A DNA stretch of 42,224 nucleotides from Pseudomarimonas arenosa (GTDB taxonomy: Bacteria; Pseudomonadota; Gammaproteobacteria; Xanthomonadales; Xanthomonadaceae), in the NCBI RefSeq assembly GCF_014841215.1, contig NZ_JACYTR010000042.1, positions 1 through 42,224 of the forward strand. The letters run 5' to 3'. Below, in pieces: positions 15,372-22,281 of this stretch. The translations under genes were made by a program, and so were the position numbers. Under the pieces are notes generated by a model. That model worked only from the letters and a program-made list of their open reading frames with translations, ran no database searches and had not been told where the DNA came from. Numbering within the stretch: position 1 is the first letter of the stretch; the number at the start of each line of letters is the position of its first letter.

Positions 15372-15734
15372 ATGAGCCTGACACTCTATGGGCTGAACAA
15401 GTGCGATACCTGCCAGAAGGCGCGCAACTGGCTGAACCGCAACACGATCGAGCACAGTTTCGTCGATTACCGGGAACATCCGGTTGCCGCGGCGACGCTC
15501 AAGGAATGGGCAGCGCAGCTGGGCGGCTTCGAGAAATTGGTCAACCGCGCTTCCATGACCTGGCGTGGCCTGCCCGAGAGCAGAAAATCCCCAGGTACGG
15601 CGGCCGAATGGACACTGCTGATCAAGGAGTATCCGGCCTTGGTGAAACGGCCTGTCGCGGTTGACGCGAGCGGCGCCGTGGCGGTGGGATTCAGCGACAA
15701 GGCTTATAAACTGCGCTTCTCGCTGCGGAGCTGA
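15372..15734 (+). CDS. yffB: ArsC/Spx-family protein YffB
   Basis: A 120-residue thioredoxin-fold protein of the ArsC/Spx/MgsR family. The N-terminal strand and CxxC motif ([18 protein letters not shown]11 and C14) and the family segment [13 protein letters not shown] are clear. E. coli YffB is similar, sits directly before dapE as here, and is a small glutathione-interacting protein of unclear role. Automated pipelines may call it a Spx/MgsR-type regulator, but there is no evidence here for RNA polymerase binding, and arsenate reductase activity is also unproven. AAGGAG precedes the ATG, and the stop overlaps the dapE start (TGATG). Confidence 0.9.
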   Translation: MSLTLYGLNKCDTCQKARNWLNRNTIEHSFVDYREHPVAAATLKEWAAQLGGFEKLVNRASMTWRGLPESRKSPGTAAEWTLLIKEYPALVKRPVAVDASGAVAVGFSDKAYKLRFSLRS

Positions 15735-16882
15735 TGGTGGCGTCGACAGCATCAGATGTATTGGCACTGACCTCGGAGCTGATCGGGCGCGTCTCGGTGA
15801 CGCCGGAAGACGGCGGCTGTCAGGAGCTGATTGCGCGGCGTCTGGAAGCGGCTGGCTGCACGATCGAGCATCTGCCGTTCGGCGCGGTGCGCAATCTGTG
15901 GGTAACCCATGGCAGCGGATCGCCCGTGCTCTGCTTTCTTGGTCATACCGATGTGGTGCCGAGCGGACCGGCCTCGGACTGGGCCTCTCCGCCGTTTATG
16001 CCCAGCATTCGTGACGGGGTGCTGCACGGCCGAGGTGCGGCCGACATGAAGGGCAGTGTGGCGGCTTTCGTGCTGGCGATCGAGGCCCTGCTGCGAGATC
16101 AGCCCGATCATCCGGGCACCCTGGCCCTGCTGCTCACCTCGGACGAAGAGGGCGACGCGCTGGATGGCGTGCGTCGCGTGTGCGAGGAGTTCCGACATCG
16201 AGGCCAGGTCATCGATGCCTGTCTGGTCGGTGAGCCCTCGTCGGCCAAGGAGCTCGGCGATGTGGTGCGTATCGGCCGACGCGGCTCCTTGACCGCCAAT
16301 CTGCGCGTGATGGGCGTACAGGGGCATGTGGCCTACCCGGACAAGGCAGTCAATCCCATCCACCGCGCCTTGCCGGCGCTGCAGGCCTTGTGTGAGCGGC
16401 AGTGGGACCCGAAGCCCTATCCAGACTTTCCGCCCACCAGCCTGCAGATCGCCAATTTCAATGCCGGTACCGGTGCCAGCAATGTGATTCCGGGTAGCGC
16501 CGAGGTGCAGTTCAATCTGCGCTATTCGCCACATTGGCGCGCCGACACCCTGATCGCCGAGATCGAAACCTTACTGCGCACGCACGGCCTGAACTTCGAG
16601 ATTCACTGGCATCGCTCGGGCGAGCCGTTCTATACCGGCGAAGGACGTCTGCGCACCGCGGTCCGCGAGGCCTTGCTCGAGCAGTTGGGTCGCGTGCCCG
16701 ACGAGAACACCGGTGGCGGCACGTCGGATGGCCGCTTTGTGGCCCCGCTGGGCGCCGAGGTGGTCGAACTCGGACCGGTCAATGCCAGCATTCACAAGAT
16801 CGATGAAGCGATCGACCTGGCCGCTCTGGAGGCATTGCCGGGGCTATATCGCGCGATCGCTCAACGCTATTGGGTCGCCTGA
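15734..16882 (+). CDS. dapE: Succinyl-diaminopimelate desuccinylase
   Basis: A 382-residue M20-family zinc enzyme that releases L,L-diaminopimelate, a later step of the same pathway as DapD. The metal site can be read from H71 ([10 protein letters not shown]), D104 (GRGAADMKG), E138/E139 (TSDEEG), E167 in VGEPSS and the C-terminal H354 in NASIHKIDE. The dimerisation (lid) domain lies at about 180-290 ([15 protein letters not shown], then [10 protein letters not shown]), and GGGTSDGRF is the DapE-typical stretch. It is translationally coupled to yffB. A REP-like palindrome pair follows at 16946, which may end the transcript. Confidence 0.96.
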   Translation: MVASTASDVLALTSELIGRVSVTPEDGGCQELIARRLEAAGCTIEHLPFGAVRNLWVTHGSGSPVLCFLGHTDVVPSGPASDWASPPFMPSIRDGVLHGRGAADMKGSVAAFVLAIEALLRDQPDHPGTLALLLTSDEEGDALDGVRRVCEEFRHRGQVIDACLVGEPSSAKELGDVVRIGRRGSLTANLRVMGVQGHVAYPDKAVNPIHRALPALQALCERQWDPKPYPDFPPTSLQIANFNAGTGASNVIPGSAEVQFNLRYSPHWRADTLIAEIETLLRTHGLNFEIHWHRSGEPFYTGEGRLRTAVREALLEQLGRVPDENTGGGTSDGRFVAPLGAEVVELGPVNASIHKIDEAIDLAALEALPGLYRAIAQRYWVA

Positions 16883-16945
16883 GCGGCGCAATGATCGTGC
16901 GCGCTGCTCCCGAAATTCGCGCGAGTGCCCGGCGGTGATCCCGTT

Positions 16946-17018
16946 CGGTGCGCCGAGGCGCACCGTATAGCTCGTTGCTGCCTACGGATAGTTGCTGGGG
17001 GTGCGGCGCGGCCGCACC
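16946..17018. repeat. Paired GC-rich palindromes (GGTGCG family) after dapE
   Basis: CGGTGCGCC-GA-GGCGCACCG (16946-16965, 9-bp arms) and GGTGCGGC-GCG-GCCGCACC (17000-17018, 8-bp arms) lie 34 bases apart in the gap between the convergent dapE and the unknown gene at 17077. They share the GGTGCG...CGCACC pattern with the element at 26298-26351. They are likely a REP-type repeat that could double as a bidirectional transcription barrier. Confidence 0.75.
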
Positions 17019-17076
17019 TGATATCGCCTGAAACCGCGAGAGCAAAGGCTCGTAGCTTTCGCCCCTTCCGAGATCG

Positions 17077-17496
17077 TCAAGCCGCGGCGCGAATGGCCAG
17101 CAGGCGTTCGTGCAACTGACGATAGCGCGCGACGCTGTCGGAAATCTCGCTGTTCAGTCGCGACAACATCGGCAGCGCCGCGTTGTGGGTCTCGTGAAAG
17201 GCCACGGCCAGCCATACGGCCAGACCACGCAGCTGAACCTGCGGCTCGTCACTGCAGATCTTGTCCCAGGCCGCGGTCAGCGCATCGCCCCACGGGCTGT
17301 AGGCTTCCATTTGCTGCGAGGCATAGAACCGCGGCACCGGGTGCTTGGCGGCGCGTTGCAGCTCACCGTAGACCATCGCGCCCAGCACGTTCTCTTGATC
17401 GCGGGTGAGTAGATTCAGCACGCCACGGATGTCTTTCCACTGCTTGCGCAGCAGCAGAAAACGGGTCAGTGCCAACATGCGCGTCAGGTATTTCAT
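17077..17496 (-). CDS. Hypothetical protein, 139 residues
   Basis: I do not recognise a family. The protein is soluble in appearance, with a basic amphipathic N terminus (MKYLTRMLALTRFLLLRKQW) that could associate with membranes but is too charged for a clear signal peptide. A helical middle includes LLTRDQENVLGAMVYGELQR and a Trp/His-containing stretch AVWLAVAFHETHNAA. The ATG at 17496 is preferred because GAGGTGG stands about 5 bases before it; another in-frame ATG is at 17511. Base composition is like its neighbours. It lies alone between dapE and oxyR with a long upstream region that holds a palindrome. Confidence 0.65.
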   Translation of the reverse strand: MKYLTRMLALTRFLLLRKQWKDIRGVLNLLTRDQENVLGAMVYGELQRAAKHPVPRFYASQQMEAYSPWGDALTAAWDKICSDEPQVQLRGLAVWLAVAFHETHNAALPMLSRLNSEISDSVARYRQLHERLLAIRAAA

Positions 17497-17850
17497 GCTC
17501 CACCTCGTCAAAAAATCTCAACACCGACGGGCAGATCGCTCCCCTGCAGCGACTACCGTGGCTGTACTCGGTTTTGGGTATTCAGGTTCTGCGAAACCCC
17601 ATTGCCGCTGACAGCTCACGTCACTTTTGTACGCTTAGCGGCGGCGCTGAAGTGTGACCCAGACGTCACAACTGACGCAAGGGGGCAGCTCGATGTGAAA
17701 TCCGTGCATAGGCTCACAATCCGACGAGCGGTAGAAAGTGACCTGATCGACGTCAGGTAGAGAACGACGGATCAGCGGTCGCCGATCGCGGTCCGCCGCC
17801 GATCGGGCGACGGCGGAGTCGCCGGTCCAGCATCGGCTGCCTTGCCGAGA
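17497..17850. other. 354-bp gap between oxyR and the unknown gene, with a TGTGAC palindrome
   Basis: No gene is visible. Reading toward the unknown gene (minus strand), the region contains TGTGAC-N6-GTCACA (17653-17670), which resembles a CRP/Clp site but with TGTGA and TCACA eight bases apart instead of six. A second short inverted pair, CCTGA-N6-TCAGG, lies at about 17741-17756. GC-rich inverted stretches just after the oxyR stop (17780-17825) may terminate oxyR but have no T-run. Confidence 0.45.
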
Positions 17851-18816
17851 TCAATAGTTCGACGTCGAACGCCCCGCTCGACGCGCACCCTTGACCGGCT
17901 TGCCGCATTCGGCGGTGGCACTGAGCAGCTGCTCGGGTAGTTGCCGCAGCACCTCGACCAGCTTGAACAGAAAGGGCTCCAGGGCCGAGCTCTTGCGCCA
18001 GACCATGGCGACCTGACGGCTCGGCTTGGCATCATCGAACTGCAGCAGGCGAATGCTGTCCGAGCGCGGTACCGGTGGCTTGATGGCAAGTACGGGCAAC
18101 AGGGTGATGCCGACATTGGCGGCCACCATCTGCCGCAGCGTTTCCAGGCTGGTGGCGCGAAACCCCGGCTTCTCGCCGGCCCCGGCCAGATGACAGATAT
18201 CCAGTGCCTGGTCACGCAGGCAATGGCCGTCCTCCAGCAGCAACAGGCTCTCCTCGGCTAGGTCGCGCAATTGCAGATGGCTGCGTTGTGCCAGCCGGTG
18301 ATGCTCGGGAACGGCGAGCAGGAAGGGTTCTTCGAACAAGGGCTCCACATGCAGCTGATCGGCGTGGATCGGCAGGGCGAGGATCCCTGCGTCGAGCTTG
18401 CCCTCGCGCAGCATGCGCAAGATGACTTCGGTCTTTTCTTCCACCAATAGCAGCTCGAGCCTCGGAAAGCGCAGTTTCAGCCGCGGCACCACATGCGGCA
18501 GCAGGTAGGGACCGAGGGTGGGAAACAGGCCCAGACGGATGCTGCCCGCTTCAGGGTCAGCCGCCTGGCGGGCGGCTTCGCGCAATTGCTCGACTTCGCT
18601 GAGAATCTTGCGCGCGCGCTCGGCGATTTCTTTGCCGGCTTCGGTGAGCATCACGCGACGCGGCGCGCGCTCAATCAGGGCGACACCCAGCTCCAGCTCC
18701 AGCTTCTTCAGCTGGGTCGACAGGGTGGGCTGGCTGATATGACAGGCCTCGGCGGCGCGGCCGAAATGCTTGAGATCGGCCAAGGCCACCAGATAACGCA
18801 GATCACGAATGTTCAT
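17851..18816 (-). CDS. oxyR: Hydrogen peroxide-sensing LysR-type activator OxyR
   Basis: A 321-residue LysR-family regulator. The N-terminal helix-turn-helix (MNIRDLRYLVALADLKHFGR, then AAEACHISQPTLSTQLKKLE) is followed by the linker and effector domain. The OxyR-defining redox pair is present: C199 and C208 in EDGHCLRDQALDICHLAGA, the same numbers as in E. coli, so it should form the peroxide-induced disulfide. The C-terminal roughly 20 residues form a basic tail beyond the usual end. No katA, ahpC or dps gene is adjacent. A candidate OxyR site (ATAG-N7-CTAT) lies 22 bp before the start, suggesting autoregulation. It is downstream of the crotonase gene, with a 99-bp gap. Confidence 0.95.
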   Translation of the reverse strand: MNIRDLRYLVALADLKHFGRAAEACHISQPTLSTQLKKLELELGVALIERAPRRVMLTEAGKEIAERARKILSEVEQLREAARQAADPEAGSIRLGLFPTLGPYLLPHVVPRLKLRFPRLELLLVEEKTEVILRMLREGKLDAGILALPIHADQLHVEPLFEEPFLLAVPEHHRLAQRSHLQLRDLAEESLLLLEDGHCLRDQALDICHLAGAGEKPGFRATSLETLRQMVAANVGITLLPVLAIKPPVPRSDSIRLLQFDDAKPSRQVAMVWRKSSALEPFLFKLVEVLRQLPEQLLSATAECGKPVKGARRAGRSTSNY

Positions 18817-18837
18817 GGCTGGCCTAGGGCAGTGTCC

Positions 18838-18854
18838 GATAGATCAAGACTATC
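18838..18854. promoter_or_regulatory. Candidate OxyR operator upstream of oxyR
   Basis: GATAGATCAAGACTATC is a 17-base palindrome containing ATAG-N7-CTAT, the spacing of the OxyR half-operator. Read on the oxyR strand, the spacer TCTTGAT keeps the A at its sixth position but has C for the expected T at the second. The full four-element operator is not completed on either side. Its position 22 bp upstream of the oxyR start fits autoregulation. Confidence 0.55.
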
Positions 18855-18915
18855 AGATGCCGTGTTGCCAATTCAGGACGTCTTCGGCTGCACTGAGGGA
18901 AAGGCAGCGCAGGCC

Positions 18916-19704
18916 TCAGCGGCCGCGAAACACGGCCTGACGACGCTGTTCGAACGCCCGCACAGCCTCGCTGGCATCTTCACTGCGCATGACCTTATCG
19001 AGGGCCGGAAACAGGGCGGCAATGCCGGCTTCCGGGCCATCGCGACGCGCCAGCCGTGCCAGGCGCAAACTGGCCTGCACCCCCAGCGGCGCTGCCGCCG
19101 CGATGCCGCTGGCGATTTCGATCGCCAGCGGCAAGTGCTCGCCGGGTGGGCAAACACGCTGCACCAATCCCCAGCGATGGGCTTCCTCGGCACTGAATTC
19201 ACGCCCGCTCAGCAGTACGTCCATGGCATTGCCCCAGCCGATTTCCTGAGACAGCCGAACCGTGGCACCGCCACAGGCGAAGAAGCCGCGTCGCACTTCC
19301 AACTGGCCGAAGCGACAGTCACTGGCCGCCACTCGCACATCGGCGGCCAACATCAATTCGACCGCTACGGTGTAGGACACGCCGCTGGCCGCCACCACCA
19401 TCGGCTTCGACAGGCGTCGCTGTTCGTCGAGACCGAACGGCTCGATCGCCTGTTCGGGCAGATCAGGCATTCGACCCTTGGCCAGTTCGGGCGCCCAGGC
19501 GGTCAGATCCAGCCCGGCAGTAAAATGCGGCCCGTGGCCAAACAGCACGCCGCACCGCAACTCGGGGTCGCGATCCAGCTCGCCGTAGGCCAGCGCCAGT
19601 TCGCGGTAGCTGTCGAGGCCGAAAGCATTGCGCTTGTCGGCGCGATTGAAACCGATCAGCAGCAGATGGCCATGGCGTTCGACGGTCAGCGCAGCATTGG
19701 TCAT
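18916..19704 (-). CDS. Crotonase (enoyl-CoA hydratase/isomerase) family protein
   Basis: A 262-residue crotonase-fold enzyme. The CoA-binding and first oxyanion strand is HFTAGLDLTAW; the second oxyanion region is SGVSYTVAVELMLAADVRVA; and FGQLEVRRGFFACGGATVRL follows. Both acidic positions used by hydratases are kept (E in AVELM and E in GQLEV), but the usual GGG before the first is TVA, so the exact reaction (hydratase, isomerase or other) is uncertain. The ATG at 19704 has GGAGATC upstream. It lies 16 bp behind the acyl-CoA dehydrogenase gene, so both likely act on the same acyl-CoA intermediate in fatty or branched acid breakdown. Confidence 0.9.
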   Translation of the reverse strand: MTNAALTVERHGHLLLIGFNRADKRNAFGLDSYRELALAYGELDRDPELRCGVLFGHGPHFTAGLDLTAWAPELAKGRMPDLPEQAIEPFGLDEQRRLSKPMVVAASGVSYTVAVELMLAADVRVAASDCRFGQLEVRRGFFACGGATVRLSQEIGWGNAMDVLLSGREFSAEEAHRWGLVQRVCPPGEHLPLAIEIASGIAAAAPLGVQASLRLARLARRDGPEAGIAALFPALDKVMRSEDASEAVRAFEQRRQAVFRGR

Positions 19705-19720
19705 GCATGATCTCCGGTAA

Positions 19721-21517
19721 TCAGAAGCCGTCGACAGGCATGCTGAGTGCGCTGTCATCGGCACTGGCGAGTAGAGCCAGTGCATGCTCGATGCGGGGTA
19801 GTTCCACCTGGAAGAAATAGCGCAGCGTGCCGAGTTTGCCGGCGACAAAGCCGGGCTCCTGTTGCCGAGGGCTGCGTTTCAAGGCTAGGGCCTGCCACAG
19901 CCACATCCAGCCGATGCAAAGATCGCCGACTGCCTGCAGATAGTGGTGGGCGTTGGCCAAGGTGCTGCGTATCTGGCCGGCAGCCATTGCCTGCAGCAAG
20001 GTTGCCGACGTGCGACCGAGTGCCGCTGCGTAGCGCTTCAGAGCCTCGGCATGGGCCCTGAGGTCGTCGAACTCGCTGGCCGTGGCGCAGCACTGCTCGA
20101 TGCGAGTCAGTAGGGCACGCAGGCCGCGGCCATTGGCCTGTCCGGCTTTGCGGCCGAGCAGGTCGAGGGCCTGGATGCCATTGCTGCCTTCGTGGATCGG
20201 GTTGATCCGGTTGTCGCGATAGCACTGCTCGACCGGATATTCGCGGGTGTAGCCGTAGCCGCCCAGGATCTGGATGGCGAGCTCGTTGGCACGCAGGCAA
20301 TGATCCGAACACCAGGCCTTGATCACCGGTGTCAGCAGATCCAGCAGCTCGGCCTCTTCATCGCGACCTTCGGATGGACCGGCATGTTCAGTACGATCAA
20401 CCAGCCAGGCCGCGTACAGGCCGAGCGCGAACGAACCTTCCACGGCGGCGCGCTGTGCCAGCAGCATGCGGCGTATGTCAGCATGCTCAATGATGGCCAC
20501 CGGTGCTGCCGAGGGATCGCGCTGGTCGGCATGGCGGCCCTGTTGGCGTTCGCGCGCGTACTGCAGCGAGTAGCGGTAGCCGACATAGCCTTGCATCACC
20601 GCGCCCATGCCAACGCCGATGCGCTCTTCATTCATCATGTGGAACATGTAGGCCAGGCCCTGATGCGGCTCGCCCACCAGTTCGCCGGTGCAGTCGTCGT
20701 TCTCGCCGAACTTGAGGAAGGTATTGACGCTACCACGCTGACCCATCTTGTGGTTAAGTCCGGCCAGAACTACGTCATTGCGTTCGGCCGGTCGACCTTC
20801 GTCATCGAGCCGAAAGCGTGGCACGATGAACAGGCTGATGCCCTTGACCCCAGGTGGCGCCCCGACGATCTTGGCCAGCACGAGGTGAACGATGTTTTCG
20901 CCCAGTTCGTGATCGCCAGCCGAGATCCACATCTTGGCACCACGAATCTTGTAGCGACCATCGCCGATAGGTTCGGCCAGGGTCTTGATATCGCCGAGGG
21001 AAGAGCCGGCCTGCGGCTCCGACAGACACATCGTGCCGAAGAAGCGACCTTCAATGATCGGTCGCATGTAACGCGCCTGCTGATCGGCATTGGCATGCGC
21101 CTTGAGCAGATTGGCGGCGGCGCGGGCAAGCAACGGGTAGGCCACCGTGCCCGGGTTGGCCGCAGCGAAAATGGCGTCGCAGATCGACGTGGCGAGAAAG
21201 GGCATCTGCAGTCCACCGTCGTCGGTGTCGGCGTACATGCCAATGAAGCCGGCATCATTGAATGCCGCGACGGCCGCAGCGATCTCCGGGATCAGCTCGA
21301 CTTTGCCGTTGACCATCTGCGGTTCCTGCAAGTCGGACTTGCGGTTGTGCGGCAAGTATTGATCCAGCGCCAGCTGATGGGCGGCCTCGATGGTCTGGTT
21401 CAGGGTCTCGCGGTCCTGTCCGGCATAGCGCGGCAGGGCCAATAGGGCCTCGATATCAAGCATCTCGTTGAGCAGCAGGTCGAGGTGGCGGCGATCGAGC
21501 AGCGGGCTATCGCTCAC
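19721..21517 (-). CDS. Acyl-CoA dehydrogenase (about 600-residue, DmdC-like class)
   Basis: A 598-residue flavin-dependent acyl-CoA dehydrogenase, longer than the usual 380-400 residues because of an N-terminal extension and a C-terminal helical domain. This is the DmdC/long-form layout. Signatures are MCLSEPQAGSSLGDIKTLAE (about 163-182), KMWISAGDHELGENIVHLVL (about 195-214), and ILGGYGYTREYPVEQCYRD (about 417-435). The catalytic base is E443 in NPIHEGSNGIQALDLLGRK. The start is GTG at 21517 with GGGAG close upstream. It opens the operon with the crotonase gene and is driven from a promoter at 21545-21573 overlapped by palindromes facing a divergent TetR-type gene. Substrate not deducible. 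Confidence 0.93.
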   Translation of the reverse strand: MSDSPLLDRRHLDLLLNEMLDIEALLALPRYAGQDRETLNQTIEAAHQLALDQYLPHNRKSDLQEPQMVNGKVELIPEIAAAVAAFNDAGFIGMYADTDDGGLQMPFLATSICDAIFAAANPGTVAYPLLARAAANLLKAHANADQQARYMRPIIEGRFFGTMCLSEPQAGSSLGDIKTLAEPIGDGRYKIRGAKMWISAGDHELGENIVHLVLAKIVGAPPGVKGISLFIVPRFRLDDEGRPAERNDVVLAGLNHKMGQRGSVNTFLKFGENDDCTGELVGEPHQGLAYMFHMMNEERIGVGMGAVMQGYVGYRYSLQYARERQQGRHADQRDPSAAPVAIIEHADIRRMLLAQRAAVEGSFALGLYAAWLVDRTEHAGPSEGRDEEAELLDLLTPVIKAWCSDHCLRANELAIQILGGYGYTREYPVEQCYRDNRINPIHEGSNGIQALDLLGRKAGQANGRGLRALLTRIEQCCATASEFDDLRAHAEALKRYAAALGRTSATLLQAMAAGQIRSTLANAHHYLQAVGDLCIGWMWLWQALALKRSPRQQEPGFVAGKLGTLRYFFQVELPRIEHALALLASADDSALSMPVDGF

Positions 21518-21540
21518 GGTAGACTCCCATGCGGTAATGC

Positions 21541-21573
21541 GTCATTTATTCAAAATGACTCACCAGGAGTCAA
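21541..21573 (-). promoter_or_regulatory. Promoter of the acyl-CoA dehydrogenase operon with overlapping TetR-type operators
   Basis: On the minus strand the -35 box TTGACT (21568-21573) is separated by 17 bases from AATAAA (21545-21550), a good sigma-70 promoter. The palindrome GTCATTT-ATTCA-AAATGAC (21541-21559) covers the -10 box, and a second, TGACTC-ACCAG-GAGTCA (21556-21572), covers the -35 box. The two overlap. A dimeric repressor bound here would block the polymerase. The divergent TetR-type gene 30 bp away is the obvious candidate. Confidence 0.7.
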
Positions 21574-21601
21574 GTGCCCTGACTGGCTTTACACTTCGCA
21601 C

Positions 21602-22264
21602 ATGAGTCCAAGTTCCAGAACATCCAAAGACCTCAAGGCAGCGGCGGCGGTCAGCCCGGCAGCCAAACGTGGACGCTCGAAAGCCACCATGCAGGACGCA
21701 CTCAGCCTCGCTCGATCGAAATGGCTGCAGGGCGACCGGCTCGATATCGGCCAACTGGCGACCGAACTCGGCGTATCCCGGGCCACGCTTTTTCGCTGGG
21801 TCGGCAGCCGCGATGCGCTGCTCGCGGAAGTGCTGTGGTCGCTGTTCGAGCCGACCATTCAGATGGCCAAGGCCGAATCGCGCGGCGAGGGCGTGCCGCG
21901 GATCGCCGAGGTCTGTGAGCGGGTGGTGCGCGATATCTCGCGATTCGAGCGCTTTCGCCGCTTCGTGGCAGAGGATGGCGAGCTGGCACTACGTGTGTTG
22001 ACCTCGCGTGCCAGCCCGGTGCAGGGCCGAATCATCGCCACCTTTCGCGAGCTATTGGAATCCGAAGTCAGGCGTGGATGGACGCCGCCCTTGGCAATCG
22101 ACACCCTGGCCTACTTGCTGACCCGATTGGGCGAGTCGTTTGTCTACGCCACCGCCCTGAGTGGCCAGAAAGTCGATATCGGTGACGCCGGTATTGCCGT
22201 GCAGTTGCTGCTTTCCGGACGCTTGCCGCGGGCGCCGCGGGTGCCGCCGGCATCGAAGCTCTAA
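21602..22264 (+). CDS. TetR-family transcriptional regulator (QsdR-like)
   Basis: A 220-residue regulator. The N-terminal 30 residues are basic and flexible; the helix-turn-helix is LDIGQLATELGVSRATLFRW (about residues 47-66), followed by VGSRDALLAEVLWSL, as in QsdR-type TetR proteins. The remaining helices form the ligand/dimer domain. I chose the ATG at 21602 because the upstream frame crosses the divergent gene and the operator region. It is divergent from the acyl-CoA dehydrogenase operon, and palindromes lie on that operon's promoter, so it probably represses it, possibly released by an acyl-CoA or related ligand. The ligand and operator assignments are inference. Confidence 0.88.
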   Translation: MSPSSRTSKDLKAAAAVSPAAKRGRSKATMQDALSLARSKWLQGDRLDIGQLATELGVSRATLFRWVGSRDALLAEVLWSLFEPTIQMAKAESRGEGVPRIAEVCERVVRDISRFERFRRFVAEDGELALRVLTSRASPVQGRIIATFRELLESEVRRGWTPPLAIDTLAYLLTRLGESFVYATALSGQKVDIGDAGIAVQLLLSGRLPRAPRVPPASKL

Positions 22265-22281
22265 GCGATCGGAGCGCCGTG

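Noticed and set aside
15372-15734. Arsenate reductase
   Set aside because: The family is ArsC-like, but the place before dapE and the CxxC motif match YffB, for which arsenate reduction is not established.
17653-17670. Canonical CRP/Clp site
   Set aside because: The TGTGA and TCACA halves are eight bases apart, not six, so it is kept only as a palindrome of unknown binder.
18493-19710. 405-codon plus-strand frame crossing oxyR and the crotonase gene
   Set aside because: It spans two real genes and their gap and carries no motif.
20192-21445. 417-codon plus-strand frame antisense to the acyl-CoA dehydrogenase
   Set aside because: The minus-strand protein has the complete dehydrogenase signatures; the plus-strand product is composition-driven.
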